Positions 37,319 to 47,134 of a stretch of 64,000 bases of DNA are shown in pieces. The notes under the pieces were generated by a model. The model was given only the letters and a program-made list of their open reading frames with translations. It was not told the DNA's origin and made no database searches. Position 1 is the first letter of the stretch. Each line of letters begins with the position of its first letter. The stretch is from contig NZ_NRRB01000005.1 in assembly GCF_002282895.1 (NCBI RefSeq), positions 1 to 64,000 of the forward strand, written 5' to 3'. Both the position numbers and the translations under genes were made by a program. The stretch is from Paraferrimonas haliotis (GTDB lineage Bacteria > Pseudomonadota > Gammaproteobacteria > Enterobacterales > Shewanellaceae).

Positions 37319-38529
37319 TGAGTTTAAAAGACTTTCTAGAGAAGATTGAGCCCGATTTCGAAAAAGGCGGTAAGTACGAAAAGTTCTACGCCTTATACGA
37401 AGCGGCTGCAACCATCTTTTACACCCCAGGTAAAACGAACAAAGGCAAGACCCACGTTCGTGATAACCTAGACCTTAAACGGATGATGATTACCGTTTGG
37501 GCTTGTACGTTTCCAGCCATGTTTGTTGGTATGTATAACGTGGGCTTGCAAGCTCAAGACGTACTAGCGGCCGGTGGAACGCTACCAGACGTTTGGCAAG
37601 TGAGCTTATTTGGGCTCTTCGGCACCGAACTTACCGCTAATTCCGGTATACCAGCACTCATGTGGTACGGGGCCTGCTTCTTTATTCCCATCTATGCGGT
37701 AACCTTTGCCGTGGGTGGCTTTTGGGAAGTATTGTTTGCCAGCGTGCGCGGTCACGAAGTTAACGAAGGCTTTTTCGTAACTTCAGTGCTGTTTGCGTTA
37801 ACGCTTCCAGCCACCATTCCACTGTGGATGGTCGCATTGGGTATTACCTTCGGTGTGGTTGTCGCTAAAGAAATTTTTGGTGGAACCGGGCGTAACTTCC
37901 TAAATCCAGCCCTTGCTGGCCGAGCGTTTTTGTTCTTCTCTTATCCGCTCAATATGTCTGGCGATACAACCTGGATTGCCGCCAATGCCGCTGATGGCTT
38001 CTCTGGCGCCACGGCGTTATCGCAAGCGGCGGCTGGAACCTTAGAGTATGGGCTTACGCAAGACTGGTGGGCAAGTTTCTGGGGATTGATTCCAGGCTCT
38101 GTTGGTGAGACGTCCACTGCAGCGATTTTATTAGGTGGCTTAATCATTATCTATACCCGCATTGCATCTTGGCGAATTGTGGGCGGTGTTATGGTGGGCA
38201 TGATTGCTGTATCAACCCTACTTAATGCCTTGGGCAGTGATAGCAACCCAATGTTCTCGATGCCTTGGTATTGGCATCTAGTCACCGGTGGGTTTGCGTT
38301 CGGCATGATGTTCATGGCCACCGACCCAGTGTCGGCAAGCTTTACCAACAAAGCAAAATGGGCATACGGTATTTTGATTGGTGCTATGGCGGTGTTCATC
38401 CGGGTGCTCAACCCAGCCTTCCCAGAAGGCATGATGCTGGCCATCTTGTTTGCCAACCTATTTGCACCACTGTTTGACCACGTGGTAGTTCAAGCGAATA
38501 TTAAACGGAGGCTTGCTCGACATGGCTAA
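37318..38529 (+). CDS. nqrB: Na+-NQR subunit B (riboflavin/FMN membrane subunit)
   Basis: A 403-aa integral membrane protein. The start ATG 37318 gives [14 protein letters not shown] with GAAGG upstream. The FMN-attachment Thr lies in [13 protein letters not shown], recognised by ApbE. Conserved segments include [20 protein letters not shown] and [13 protein letters not shown]. NqrB carries Na+ translocation together with NqrD/E. It overlaps nqrC by 8 bp. Confidence 0.98.
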   Translation: MSLKDFLEKIEPDFEKGGKYEKFYALYEAAATIFYTPGKTNKGKTHVRDNLDLKRMMITVWACTFPAMFVGMYNVGLQAQDVLAAGGTLPDVWQVSLFGLFGTELTANSGIPALMWYGACFFIPIYAVTFAVGGFWEVLFASVRGHEVNEGFFVTSVLFALTLPATIPLWMVALGITFGVVVAKEIFGGTGRNFLNPALAGRAFLFFSYPLNMSGDTTWIAANAADGFSGATALSQAAAGTLEYGLTQDWWASFWGLIPGSVGETSTAAILLGGLIIIYTRIASWRIVGGVMVGMIAVSTLLNALGSDSNPMFSMPWYWHLVTGGFAFGMMFMATDPVSASFTNKAKWAYGILIGAMAVFIRVLNPAFPEGMMLAILFANLFAPLFDHVVVQANIKRRLARHG

Positions 38530-39292
38530 AAGCAACGATTCCTTTGGAAAAACGCTGTTTGTGGTAATTGGTCTGTGTCTGATTTGCTCGGTTATCGTAT
38601 CGAGCGCAGCCATCGCCCTTAAACCACTGCAGGTCGCGAATGCGAAACTGGATAAACAAAAATACATTCTGGCGGCTGCCGGTTATCAGGTAACTGATAA
38701 AGCGGAGATAACCCAGTTGTATAATCGCTTTATTGAAGCGCGTGTTGTGAACTTGGCCAGCGGTGAATACACGGACATTGACGGTGACAACTACGATCAA
38801 CGTAAAGCCGCTCGTGAAAGCGCCACCTCGACTAAGCCTAAAAACGACATTGCTAACGTCAAACGTTATGCTAATGACGCCTTAGTTTACTTGGTAAAAG
38901 ATGGCCAAGGTCAGGTTAGCAACGTTATTTTGCCCATTCATGGCGCAGGATTGTGGTCTACCATGTACGCGTTTGTGGCACTTGAGTCGGATTTGAATAC
39001 GGTTAAAAACCTTGTTTACTACGAGCAAAAAGAAACCGCAGGGCTAGGCTCTGAAGTTCAAAATCCCGACTGGCAAGCGTTGTGGCAAGGTAAAAAGCTA
39101 TTTGACGACAATGGCGACATTGCCATTCAAGTGAGCAAAGTACCTGCAATCACCAGCAGCGACTACGGTGTTGATGCTCTGTCAGGTGCAACCTTAACGT
39201 CAAACGGTGTTGAGTACAGTTTGCATTTCTGGCTTGGTGAAGAAGGATTCGGTCCTTATCTCGCTAAAGTTCGCCAAGGAGGATTAGGATAA
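38522..39292 (+). CDS. nqrC: Na+-NQR subunit C (covalent FMN)
   Basis: The 256-aa subunit has one N-terminal span and a periplasmic FMN domain. FMN is linked through phosphoester to the Thr in [16 protein letters not shown], the ApbE target. Other markers: [15 protein letters not shown] and [17 protein letters not shown] 38522 follows CGGAGG; the start lies inside the 3' end of nqrB. The stop shares one base with nqrD. Confidence 0.97.
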   Translation: MAKSNDSFGKTLFVVIGLCLICSVIVSSAAIALKPLQVANAKLDKQKYILAAAGYQVTDKAEITQLYNRFIEARVVNLASGEYTDIDGDNYDQRKAARESATSTKPKNDIANVKRYANDALVYLVKDGQGQVSNVILPIHGAGLWSTMYAFVALESDLNTVKNLVYYEQKETAGLGSEVQNPDWQALWQGKKLFDDNGDIAIQVSKVPAITSSDYGVDALSGATLTSNGVEYSLHFWLGEEGFGPYLAKVRQGGLG

Positions 39293-39912
39293 TGGCTGAA
39301 GCAAGATCCCTAAAAGAGGCGCTGTTTAGCCCAGTATTTTCTAATAACCCGATTACCTTACAGGTACTTGGTGTTTGTTCGGCGCTAGCGGTTACCAGTA
39401 AAATGGAAGTAGCCTTGGTGATGTCCATTGCATTAACCGCAGTAACGGCATTTTCCAATCTGTTCATTTCCATTATTCGCCATCACATTCCGAGCAGTGT
39501 GCGAATCATTGTGCAAATGACCATCATTGCATCACTGGTGATATTGGTTGACTTGATTCTGCAAGCTTACGCTTATGATATTTCAAAGCAATTAACGGTA
39601 TTTGTCGGCTTAATCATTACCAACTGTATCGTTATGGGTAGAGCCGAGGCCTTTGCTATGAAGAGCCCGCCAATGGAAAGCTTCCTAGACGGCATCGGTA
39701 ACGGTTTCGGATACGCAGCAGTACTAATGACGGTTGGCTTTATCCGTGAGCTGTTCGGTTCAGGTACTTTGTTTGGCGTGGAAATCTTAGCCAGTGATTG
39801 GTATCAAGCGAATGGCCTGTTGTTACTACCACCAAGCTCCTTCTTTATTATTGGTTTCATGATTTGGGCGGTTCGCGTCTGGAAACCAGAACAAGTTGAG
39901 CCTAAGGAGTAA
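39292..39912 (+). CDS. nqrD: Na+-NQR subunit D
   Basis: A 206-aa integral membrane subunit with six spans. It shows [15 protein letters not shown]-type opening (here [17 protein letters not shown]) and [18 protein letters not shown], where the Cys, paired with one in NqrE, binds the intramembrane Fe centre. NqrD and NqrE are paralogues with opposite topologies, between which electrons cross the membrane. AGGAGG precedes the start. Confidence 0.97.
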   Translation: MAEARSLKEALFSPVFSNNPITLQVLGVCSALAVTSKMEVALVMSIALTAVTAFSNLFISIIRHHIPSSVRIIVQMTIIASLVILVDLILQAYAYDISKQLTVFVGLIITNCIVMGRAEAFAMKSPPMESFLDGIGNGFGYAAVLMTVGFIRELFGSGTLFGVEILASDWYQANGLLLLPPSSFFIIGFMIWAVRVWKPEQVEPKE

Positions 39913-39918
39913 GCGCGC

Positions 39919-40527
39919 ATGGAACATTACATTAGCATTTTAATTCGTTCCATCTTCATCGAGAACATGGCATTGGCCTTCTTCTTGGGGATGTGTACTT
40001 TCTTAGCGGTCTCTAAAAAAGTAGCAACGGCTTCAGGTTTGGGTGTCGCGGTAATTGTGGTGCTGACCATTGCAACACCGGTTAACCAACTTATCTTTAC
40101 CAACATTCTAGCGCCAGGCGCGTTGGCTTGGGCAGGACTACCGGACGCTGATTTAAGCTTTTTGAAGTTTATTACCTTTATCGGCGTGATTGCGGCATTG
40201 GTGCAAATTTTGGAAATGACTTTAGATAAGTATTTCCCACCTTTGTACAACGCATTGGGTATTTTCTTGCCGTTGATTACCGTGAACTGCGCCATTTTTG
40301 GTGGTGTGTCTTTCATGGAACAACGCGGATATAACTTAACCGAAAGCATCGTGTTTGGCTTTGGTTCTGGCTTGGGGTGGGCGATTGCCATTACCTTGCT
40401 GGCGGGTATCCGAGAGAAGCTAAAATACGCGGATGTTCCAGATGGACTGCGTGGCCTAGGTATTACCTTTATTTCGGTTGGCCTTATGGCTTTGGGTTTC
40501 ATGTCGTTCTCGGGCGTGTCGTTATAA
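39919..40527 (+). CDS. nqrE: Na+-NQR subunit E
   Basis: This 202-aa subunit has six spans. [18 protein letters not shown] contains the first iron-binding Cys, and [17 protein letters not shown] the second. Together with NqrD it holds the [2Fe-2S]/Fe centre in the membrane. It starts 6 bp after nqrD, with CTAAGGAGT upstream as ribosome-binding site. Confidence 0.97.
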   Translation: MEHYISILIRSIFIENMALAFFLGMCTFLAVSKKVATASGLGVAVIVVLTIATPVNQLIFTNILAPGALAWAGLPDADLSFLKFITFIGVIAALVQILEMTLDKYFPPLYNALGIFLPLITVNCAIFGGVSFMEQRGYNLTESIVFGFGSGLGWAIAITLLAGIREKLKYADVPDGLRGLGITFISVGLMALGFMSFSGVSL

Positions 40528-40534
40528 TAACAGC

Positions 40535-40552
40535 GCTGGGTGAAAGCCCAGC
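40535..40552 (+). repeat. Intercistronic hairpin between nqrE and nqrF
   Basis: GCTGGG-TGAAAG-CCCAGC forms a perfect stem in the 58-bp gap, without a U tract. It is not a terminator; it could stabilise or divide the mRNA ahead of nqrF. Confidence 0.6.
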
Positions 40553-40585
40553 CAAAAGCTGTACAGAAGTACAAAGGAAGAGTCG

Positions 40586-41809
40586 ATGGAAATTATTCTC
40601 GGCGTAGGTATGTTTACCGCCATTGTGACCGTATTGGTTTTGATCATCTTATTCGCTAAGAGTCGGTTAGTACCGTCAGGCGATGTAACTATTGCCATTA
40701 ACGATGATCCGGATAAAGCGATTAACAGTGCCGCTGGTAACAAGTTACTGGGTGCACTGGCCGATAACGGCATATTTGTATCATCCGCCTGTGGTGGCGG
40801 TGGCTCATGCGGTCAATGTCGTGTCAAAGTAAAATCCGGTGGTGGTGATATTCTCCCAACCGAATTGGATCACATCACCAAACGGGAAGCTCGCGAAGGC
40901 TGTCGTTTGTCGTGTCAGGTTAATGTTAAGCAAGATATGGACATTGAGCTGGATGAAGAGATCTTTGGTATTAAGAAGTGGGAATGCGAAGTTATTTCGA
41001 ACGACAACAAAGCCACCTTTATTAAAGAGCTTAAGTTGCGCATTCCAGACGGCGAATCTGTGCCGTTTAGAGCCGGTGGTTATATTCAAATTGAAGCACC
41101 TGCTCACCACGTTAAATATAAAGATTTCGATATCCCAGAAGAGTATCGTGGTGATTGGGAACACTTCGGCTTCTTTGATGTGGAGTCAAAGGTAGACGAA
41201 GAAACCATTCGCGCTTACTCAATGGCAAACTATCCGGAAGAAGAAGGCATTATTATGCTGAACGTTCGAATTGCAACGCCGCCGCCGCGCAATTTGTCTC
41301 TTCCAGCGGGTAAAATGTCCTCTTACATTTGGAGCCTTAAAGAAGGCGATAAGGTAACCATTTCTGGGCCATTTGGTGAGTTCTTCGCAAAAGAAACCGA
41401 TGCTGAAATGGTGTTCATTGGTGGTGGTGCCGGTATGGCTCCTATGCGTTCTCATATCTTTGACCAATTGCGTCGTTTGGCCTCTAAACGCAAGATTACC
41501 TTCTGGTATGGTGCTCGTTCAGAGCGCGAAATGTTCTATAAAGAAGATTTCGACAAACTGGCTGCTGAGAACGAGAACTTTACATGGCATGTGGCTTTGT
41601 CTGACCCGCAACCAGAGGACAACTGGACCGGTATGACTGGCTTCATTCATAACGTATTGTATGAGAACTACCTAAAGGATCATGATGCTCCAGAAGATTG
41701 TGAGTTCTATATGTGTGGTCCACCGATGATGAATGCTGCGGTAATTGGCATGTTGAAGGATCTCGGTGTCGAAGACGAAAACATCATGTTGGATGACTTT
41801 GGCGGTTAG
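40586..41809 (+). CDS. nqrF: Na+-NQR subunit F (NADH-oxidising, FAD, 2Fe-2S)
   Basis: The 407-aa subunit takes electrons from NADH. An N-terminal span is followed by a plant-type ferredoxin domain with [14 protein letters not shown] and CRLSCQV, an FAD domain with RAYSMANYP, and an NADH domain with [14 protein letters not shown] and [20 protein letters not shown] precedes ATG 40586. Length matches Vibrio NqrF (408 aa). Confidence 0.98.
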   Translation: MEIILGVGMFTAIVTVLVLIILFAKSRLVPSGDVTIAINDDPDKAINSAAGNKLLGALADNGIFVSSACGGGGSCGQCRVKVKSGGGDILPTELDHITKREAREGCRLSCQVNVKQDMDIELDEEIFGIKKWECEVISNDNKATFIKELKLRIPDGESVPFRAGGYIQIEAPAHHVKYKDFDIPEEYRGDWEHFGFFDVESKVDEETIRAYSMANYPEEEGIIMLNVRIATPPPRNLSLPAGKMSSYIWSLKEGDKVTISGPFGEFFAKETDAEMVFIGGGAGMAPMRSHIFDQLRRLASKRKITFWYGARSEREMFYKEDFDKLAAENENFTWHVALSDPQPEDNWTGMTGFIHNVLYENYLKDHDAPEDCEFYMCGPPMMNAAVIGMLKDLGVEDENIMLDDFGG

Positions 41810-41844
41810 CCATAAAGGTTCAACGAATACTTGGAGCAATCCAT

Positions 41845-42864
41845 TTGTATAGTAGTACCAAGCATTGGCTAACCCTTTTAGGGTTAGCCTTTATATTAAC
41901 AGGCTGTGCAAAGCCTGACCCAATACTGTCGCTTTCGGGCAGTACAATGGGCACCACTTACCACATTAAAGTGGTGGACAACGGCCAATTGCCAGAATCT
42001 TTATTGCTGCAAAACCAAATCGATATCGAATTGGAAGCGGTGAATAACCAGATGTCGACCTATCGGCCTAAGAGTGAAATATCGCGTTTTAATCAAATGC
42101 CGATTGGCAGCCTTAAAGTGTCTAAGGATTTGGTGACCGTGCTTAACGAAGGGCTGCGTTTGTACGAGGCTACCGATGGTGCTTTGGATATCAGCATAGG
42201 CCCTTTGATTAACCTATGGGGCTTTGGGCCTGATAAGCGTCCAACCATCATTCCTACCGATGATGAAATTGCTTTAGTCAAACAACGCTCAGGCATCCAT
42301 AACGTTCAGGTAGAAGGGTTGCGACTGATAAAGCAGTCCAACGATTTGTATCTTGACCTGTCTTCAATAGCAAAGGGTTTTGGGGTTGATAAAGTTGCAG
42401 AGTTACTGCGTAAACACGGTGCAACAAGCTTTTTGGTAGAAATTGGTGGAGAAGTCAGGACTCAAGGGATTAAGCCCGACGATACGCCTTGGAGAATCGC
42501 GATTGAGAAGCCTAACGGTCAGGGTGATATCGAAAAAATCATAGCGCTGGGTGACCACGCAGTGGCGACTTCTGGCGACTACCGTAATTACTACGAAGAC
42601 GCTGGTAAGCGGTTGTCGCACATTATCGATCCGCGAACCGGTAAGCCTATTGATCATAGGTTAACCTCGGTGACCGTAATCCATGACAGCACCATGACCG
42701 CCGATGGCTATGCCACCGCGCTGTTAGTATTGGGCACAGAACAAGGGTTAAAAATCGCCAATGAACAGAAATTAGCGGCAATGTTTATCGATAAAAGTGA
42801 CGATGGCTTCGTAACCCACTATAGTGAAGCTTTTAAGCCTTATCTAACCACAATAACTAACTAG
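41845..42864 (+). CDS. apbE: FAD:protein FMN transferase
   Basis: The 339-aa lipoprotein (lipobox LTGC, Cys21) transfers FMN from FAD to Thr residues of NqrB and NqrC. Markers: STMGTTYHIKVV, YRPKSEISRFN, LDLSSIAKGFGVD, EIGGEVRTQG and SHIIDPRTGKPI, the metal and FAD sites. The start is probably TTG 41845, with GGAG 10 bases upstream. It directly follows nqrF in the same operon, matching its role in Nqr maturation. Confidence 0.96.
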   Translation: MYSSTKHWLTLLGLAFILTGCAKPDPILSLSGSTMGTTYHIKVVDNGQLPESLLLQNQIDIELEAVNNQMSTYRPKSEISRFNQMPIGSLKVSKDLVTVLNEGLRLYEATDGALDISIGPLINLWGFGPDKRPTIIPTDDEIALVKQRSGIHNVQVEGLRLIKQSNDLYLDLSSIAKGFGVDKVAELLRKHGATSFLVEIGGEVRTQGIKPDDTPWRIAIEKPNGQGDIEKIIALGDHAVATSGDYRNYYEDAGKRLSHIIDPRTGKPIDHRLTSVTVIHDSTMTADGYATALLVLGTEQGLKIANEQKLAAMFIDKSDDGFVTHYSEAFKPYLTTITN

Positions 42865-42874
42865 GAATTATGCA

Positions 42875-43096
42875 ATGGGTACCGTAATAGCAACCTTTGT
42901 GATTATGCTCAGCGTCGTATTGATGATGTCATTGGGTTATTTGATAAAGCGTAAAAGTATTAGTGGCAGTTGTGGCGGCATTGGTGCCATAGGCATGGAT
43001 AAAGTTTGTGATTGCCCTGAGCCTTGTGATAAACGCAAAGCCAAAATGGCGGCGGAAGCCAAAATGAAAGCCTTACAAGAAAATCGAATCATCTAA
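42875..43096 (+). CDS. nqrM: Na+-NQR maturation protein NqrM
   Basis: A 73-aa membrane protein (DUF539) with one N-terminal span and four Cys at 33, 45, 47 and 51 in the SGSCGG and CDCPEPCDK motifs. NqrM is needed to assemble the iron centre held between NqrD and NqrE. It begins 10 bp after apbE and ends the operon before a terminator. Confidence 0.95.
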   Translation: MGTVIATFVIMLSVVLMMSLGYLIKRKSISGSCGGIGAIGMDKVCDCPEPCDKRKAKMAAEAKMKALQENRII

Positions 43097-43120
43097 TTCA
43101 CTGTTCGGTTAGCGCATACT

Positions 43121-43147
43121 AAAGCCATCGATGTCGATGGCTTTTTT
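43121..43147 (+). terminator. Terminator of the nqr operon
   Basis: Stem AAAGCCATCGA/TCGATGGCTTT with a two-base loop, then TTT. Confidence 0.88.
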
Positions 43148-43163
43148 ATTTGGCTCTTGTTAG

Positions 43164-43191
43164 TTGATACTGGTTATATATCCAGTATAAT
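43164..43191 (+). promoter_or_regulatory. LexA-controlled dinB promoter
   Basis: A -35 TTGATA (43164-43169) and a perfect -10 TATAAT (43186-43191) are 16 bp apart. Overlapping them is a LexA box, TACTGGTTATATATCCAGTA (43168-43187), with the CTG-N10-CAG core. LexA bound here would cover the promoter spacer, so dinB should be induced by DNA damage. Confidence 0.88.
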
Positions 43192-43210
43192 ATCTTGCCA
43201 AGAGGAGCCT

Positions 43211-44260
43211 ATGCGCAAGATCATTCACGTAGATATGGATTGTTTCTATGCCGCTGTAGAAATGCGGGACAATCCAGAATTAGCCGACAAAGCCATTGCC
43301 GTAGGCGGCAGTGCTGAGCGTCGCGGCGTTATCAGTACTTGTAACTACGCCGCAAGAAAATTTGGTGTGCGCTCGGCGATGGCCACGGCTCACGCGTTGA
43401 GGCTGTGCCCAGACTTGGTATTAGTGCCAGGTAGAATGCTGGTGTACCAAAGTGTAAGCAAACAGATTCGAGCAGTATTTCATGAATATACTGACATCAT
43501 TGAGCCGTTATCCCTTGATGAAGCCTATCTCGACGTAAGCGACTGTCGCAGCTGCCAAGGCTCCGCTACTTTAATAGCAAAGGACATTCGCCGTCGCATT
43601 TTCGAAGAAACAGGACTGACAGCATCCGCTGGTATCGCACCCGTAAAATTCTTAGCGAAAGTTGCATCCGATTTAAATAAGCCAAATGGCCAAGCGGTCA
43701 TCACACCTAATCAAGTAGACGCCTTCGTAAAAACGCTGCCGCTGCGCAACATTCCTGGAGTAGGCAAAGTGACCGCCACCAAGTTGTCGGAAATGGGATT
43801 GGAAACCTGTGGCGATATGCAACGCGTTGAGCTGCAAACCTTGATTCAACGCTTTGGAAAGTTTGGTGGGGTGTTGTATGAGCGTTGTCGCGGCATTGAC
43901 GAGCGTCCCATTCAGCACAAAAGGGAGCGCAAATCCATTGGGGTGGAAAGTACCTTCTCGGTTGATTTGAGTAACTGTCAGCAAGGAATAGAGCGCCTAT
44001 CTGAGTTGTTTGAGCAGTTACAGCGTCGATACCAGCGTTGCAACAATCCCAGTATTGCGAAACTCGGTGTAAAGATAAAGTTTCAGGATTTTCAGCAAAC
44101 CACCATTGAGCAGCAACATCACTCGTTGGATAAAGATTTATTAGAGCAACTTTTGAAAAAAGCCTGGGCGCGAGGTGAGGGCAAGTCGGTGCGCTTAATT
44201 GGTTTGTCGGTAGGCATAAAACAAACCGAGAAACTGGCACAAATGCAGTTGGATTTATGA
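43211..44260 (+). CDS. dinB: DNA polymerase IV
   Basis: A 349-aa Y-family polymerase for translesion synthesis. Catalytic motifs [19 protein letters not shown] and [15 protein letters not shown] carry the acidic residues. [32 protein letters not shown] (helix-hairpin-helix) and the little-finger domain [13 protein letters not shown] follow. The start is ATG 43211 after AGAGGAG; the frame open upstream includes the LexA site and is not coding. The usual C-terminal beta-clamp motif is expected near [12 protein letters not shown], resembling QLxLxF-type ends. Confidence 0.97.
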   Translation: MRKIIHVDMDCFYAAVEMRDNPELADKAIAVGGSAERRGVISTCNYAARKFGVRSAMATAHALRLCPDLVLVPGRMLVYQSVSKQIRAVFHEYTDIIEPLSLDEAYLDVSDCRSCQGSATLIAKDIRRRIFEETGLTASAGIAPVKFLAKVASDLNKPNGQAVITPNQVDAFVKTLPLRNIPGVGKVTATKLSEMGLETCGDMQRVELQTLIQRFGKFGGVLYERCRGIDERPIQHKRERKSIGVESTFSVDLSNCQQGIERLSELFEQLQRRYQRCNNPSIAKLGVKIKFQDFQQTTIEQQHHSLDKDLLEQLLKKAWARGEGKSVRLIGLSVGIKQTEKLAQMQLDL

Positions 44261-44340
44261 CGATAAAAACTAAGTTAGCCTCATATCCCAGCAGGTTTTA
44301 AGGTAAGCTAGGGCTATATGATTAAGACGAAAGGACGGTC

Positions 44341-45219
44341 ATGATCAATTTTAACATCAACCAACTGGAAGCTTTTTGCGCCGTGGCGAAACACTTGTCG
44401 TTTTCTAAAGCGGCTGCCAGTTTGGGAATTTCTCAGGCAGCGGTCAGTAATCGCATTGCCAACTTAGAAATCGATTTTGGCTGCGATTTGTTTGAACGCG
44501 ACAGGCATTCCACAAAGCTCAGTTACGAAGGGCAAACTCTATTAGAAGAAGCGAAATTTATTCTTGCACGCTGCCAAGATCTGCAACGTACGGCCCTAGG
44601 CTTCAGCCAGAATCGCGAAAGCAAATTACGCATTGGTTACTCGCCTTTAGTGGCATTGCCGAATGACGATGTTATGCAACAGGCGATTTTGACTGAGTAC
44701 CCTGAACTGGATTTCGAGCTTCATGACCAGTCATCTCTTAAATGTTACGACGAAGTGCGCGGCGGTGTACTCGATTTCGCCGTTGTTAATTTAGTGAAGG
44801 AACAGCTGGTTGGATTGGACTACTTAACCATGGATGCGGTGGACTTTGTTTTCGTATGCCACAAATCTCATCCGTTAGCGGAGTTACCGGCTCCCACGAA
44901 ACTGGACTTAGCAAAGCATCGTCAATTGCTGTTGAAGTCTAACGCCAGCGAAGCCGAGTTGTTGCCGCGGATTGCTCCAAAAGCTACCGTATCGAACAGT
45001 TTAATAGGGATTCTAGATTATCTACAGGCACAAATGGGCTGGAGCATTATTCCAAAAATTATGTTTGAACGATATGGCGATATGCATGAACTGGTGACCC
45101 TATCATTGGATGTTGACCAAGCAGAAACTCGAATGCAAGCCGTATTAATTTGGTCTAAGACCAAACCGTTAGGACCAATAGGACAAGGCATTGTCCGTAT
45201 TATGAGAAAGCCACAATAA
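44341..45219 (+). CDS. LysR-family transcriptional regulator
   Basis: A 292-aa regulator. The N-terminal helix-turn-helix shows AFCAVAKHLSFSKAAASLGISQAAVSNRIANLE, quoted in pieces, and LFERDRHSTKLSYEG. The effector domain starts near residue 90 (ESKLRIGYSPL). It is near no divergent target: the gene behind it, an outer-membrane barrel, converges on it. Effector and targets unknown. Confidence 0.9.
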   Translation: MINFNINQLEAFCAVAKHLSFSKAAASLGISQAAVSNRIANLEIDFGCDLFERDRHSTKLSYEGQTLLEEAKFILARCQDLQRTALGFSQNRESKLRIGYSPLVALPNDDVMQQAILTEYPELDFELHDQSSLKCYDEVRGGVLDFAVVNLVKEQLVGLDYLTMDAVDFVFVCHKSHPLAELPAPTKLDLAKHRQLLLKSNASEAELLPRIAPKATVSNSLIGILDYLQAQMGWSIIPKIMFERYGDMHELVTLSLDVDQAETRMQAVLIWSKTKPLGPIGQGIVRIMRKPQ

Positions 45220-45222
45220 AAA

Positions 45223-45246
45223 ATAGCCCGCTCAGTAGCGGGCTAT
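45223..45246 (-). terminator. Terminator of the outer-membrane barrel gene
   Basis: Perfect stem ATAGCCCGCT/AGCGGGCTAT with loop CAGT. On the minus strand a TTTTTTA tail follows; the plus strand has no T run, so it ends the minus-strand gene and perhaps weakly the lysR-type gene. Confidence 0.85.
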
Positions 45247-45265
45247 GGTAAGTGTATAAACGTGC

Positions 45266-45838
45266 TTAGAACTTGAACGAAGCACCTAGGTTGATGCGTT
45301 GGTCGTTAGCAAAACGAATTTCGTCTTTTTTACCGGTGTGACGCAAGTATTGGTAGCCCAACTCCATTTCGAAGTTCTTACCAAGGTCAAACTTGAAACC
45401 GGTTTGAGCGCCATAAGCAAAGTTGTTAACAGCGTCGTCGGTATTCTTCTTAGAAGAATAAAGTTCTGGGCCTACGCGCTCAGAGATGCGAGTAACACCA
45501 GCTGTCGCACCTACGAACCAGTTAATGGTGTTCGCTTGGTTCAAGCCAACAAGGTAATCGGCAGATACCAATAGGCTGCGAGATTTAATGTGATCGCCTT
45601 TTTTGCCATCTTGCTCACCACGGTAAGTAATGTAAGTACGTACTTGATCTTGGTCGCCAAAGTATTTACCAGCCTTGATGCCAAACTCAGCGCGGCGGTC
45701 GTCTTTAGTTGCGCCTTTTTTAAGTGCATCGGTGCTCACACCCGCTTCTGCACCAATGAACCATTGGTTGTTGTCTGCAGCCATAGCAGGTGCGGTTAGT
45801 ACAGATACGGCTAGTAGGGCTAAGATTTGCTTTTTCAT
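45266..45838 (-). CDS. Outer-membrane beta-barrel protein (small porin-like)
   Basis: The 190-aa protein has a clear signal peptide, MKKQILALLAVSVLTAPAMA, then repeated amphipathic strands with paired aromatic residues, and ends INLGASFKF with the terminal Phe needed for barrel assembly. About eight strands fit the OmpA-barrel/OmpX size class. ATG 45838 follows GGAG at six bases. Substrate or ligand is unknown. Confidence 0.85.
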   Translation of the reverse strand: MKKQILALLAVSVLTAPAMAADNNQWFIGAEAGVSTDALKKGATKDDRRAEFGIKAGKYFGDQDQVRTYITYRGEQDGKKGDHIKSRSLLVSADYLVGLNQANTINWFVGATAGVTRISERVGPELYSSKKNTDDAVNNFAYGAQTGFKFDLGKNFEMELGYQYLRHTGKKDEIRFANDQRINLGASFKF

Positions 45839-46242
45839 GGGATTCTCCAAATTGTTACATCATCATCTAAAAGTATTTGAATTAACGTTAAAGTCTTTGT
45901 CGCTTTAAGTTGATGGCAAGTTTACGGAGATATTGGCGTTTTCAAATTTCACGGTGATAACCAAATATTATAACCGGAGACGACTATTTCTTTTGAGATA
46001 GGATCTTGACTTCCTGTACCTAATATTGGATAGTCGTTATAAATCAAATGTTTATAATTTTCTTGAGGGTCGGTTTTGTCTGTTTAGACTGAATTATTGG
46101 CTTCTTCATAGCTTAAAAAAATTTTTTTATAATATTTAAAATTTATATCGGTTAAGCAAAGGTTCAGCAAAAAAAAGCGTTCGAAACAATAAAGCCGCTC
46201 GTAATAAGCGGCTTTGCAAGATGAAACTAAGGGGAATCGAGC
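45839..46242. other. 404-bp A+T-rich intergenic region
   Basis: The region between the minus-strand barrel gene and the end of ubiV must hold the barrel promoter. An interrupted inverted repeat ACGACTAT (about 45980) and ATAGTCGT (about 46032) separated by about 45 bp could be an operator or the base of a long RNA stem. Nothing else could be recognised. Confidence 0.5.
46191..46215 (-). terminator. Terminator of ubiU-ubiV
   Basis: Stem AAAGCCGCT/AGCGGCTTT with loop CGTAATA, 28 bp past the ubiV stop; on the minus strand TTTATTGTTT follows. Confidence 0.82.
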
Positions 46243-47121
46243 TTAATCGACTCGACTCATGCCCGCCTGACCATTCCAATAACCATTACAGTCGTTCGGG
46301 CCCAGTTCAAGATTGTTTAAGGTTAGGATAGAATGCTGCATCTTCTCTACTTTCTCGGGTACTAAAGCTTGAGTTGGATTGATGCTTAAGTCTTCGACTC
46401 CAAGTTGTGCTAGTGAGTCCATGTCGGCAAATAAGTTTTGGTTATGCGCTGACTGGGTTTGAATGCCATTTAAACGCAACAATGGTTGCCCGTCTTGGGT
46501 TTGACAAAGTTTACCATTGCTGTCTTTAGCGCAAATGGTGTCGCAGTGATCTTTGCTTAGGTTATGCTGTCGTGCGGTAAAACAGCGAGCGGAGTAAGCA
46601 AGGGGTAAATAGCCCCAAGCATGAACCTGTAACTCAAACTTATCACGGATGCCTTCTTGTTCAGCTTGCTGCATTAAGATCATGAGCTCTTGTTGTGACA
46701 ACTCAACTGGCGGTTGATACACCTCCATGCCCCATTCAACCAATTGCTTAAGGCTAGATAAGTTATAACAGTTAATAGCAGAGCCCACGTGAAACTTGAG
46801 GCCACGAGAGCGGAAAAGGGCAGCGCTGCCTAAATCATTCGCTTGAAGACTGAAATTATTGTTGTCTAATAGCTTTTCCACCATTTTAAAGTCGTTGTCA
46901 GACTCAATTAATGCCAGGCTTGTGAGCACCACTTTTTTATCGTGGTCCTGCAGCATTCTTGCAAGTTCGAGATAATCTGCATTTTTCATTAAGCGACGGC
47001 GACTGCACACTTGCTCACCAATATAGAAGGTACTGATGCCAGTAGTGGCCATGGACTGGTAATAGCTAAATACCTTTTGCTTGGACCAACAGTAACTTAA
47101 TGCGGATAAACTGAGTTTCAT
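46243..47121 (-). CDS. ubiV: O2-independent ubiquinone hydroxylase component UbiV
   Basis: A 292-aa U32-family protein. Cys39, Cys180, Cys193 and Cys197 match the four residues that hold the [4Fe-4S] cluster of E. coli UbiV, in GEQVCSRRR, YSARCF and HCDTIC. With UbiU and UbiT it permits hydroxylation of the ubiquinone ring without oxygen, using prephenate as donor. The start ATG 47121 (MKLSLSALSYCWSK) follows AGGTGT; a longer frame overlaps ubiU. It starts 13 bp after ubiU. Confidence 0.95.
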   Translation of the reverse strand: MKLSLSALSYCWSKQKVFSYYQSMATTGISTFYIGEQVCSRRRLMKNADYLELARMLQDHDKKVVLTSLALIESDNDFKMVEKLLDNNNFSLQANDLGSAALFRSRGLKFHVGSAINCYNLSSLKQLVEWGMEVYQPPVELSQQELMILMQQAEQEGIRDKFELQVHAWGYLPLAYSARCFTARQHNLSKDHCDTICAKDSNGKLCQTQDGQPLLRLNGIQTQSAHNQNLFADMDSLAQLGVEDLSINPTQALVPEKVEKMQHSILTLNNLELGPNDCNGYWNGQAGMSRVD

Positions 47122-47134
47122 TACTGACACCTTT

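Noticed and set aside
39927-40574. 215-aa minus-strand frame inside nqrE
   Set aside because: Antisense of a conserved membrane subunit; its Pro/Lys-rich sequence is the reverse of hydrophobic codons.
43707-44240. 177-aa minus-strand frame inside dinB
   Set aside because: Complete overlap with a well-supported DNA polymerase IV; no domain seen.
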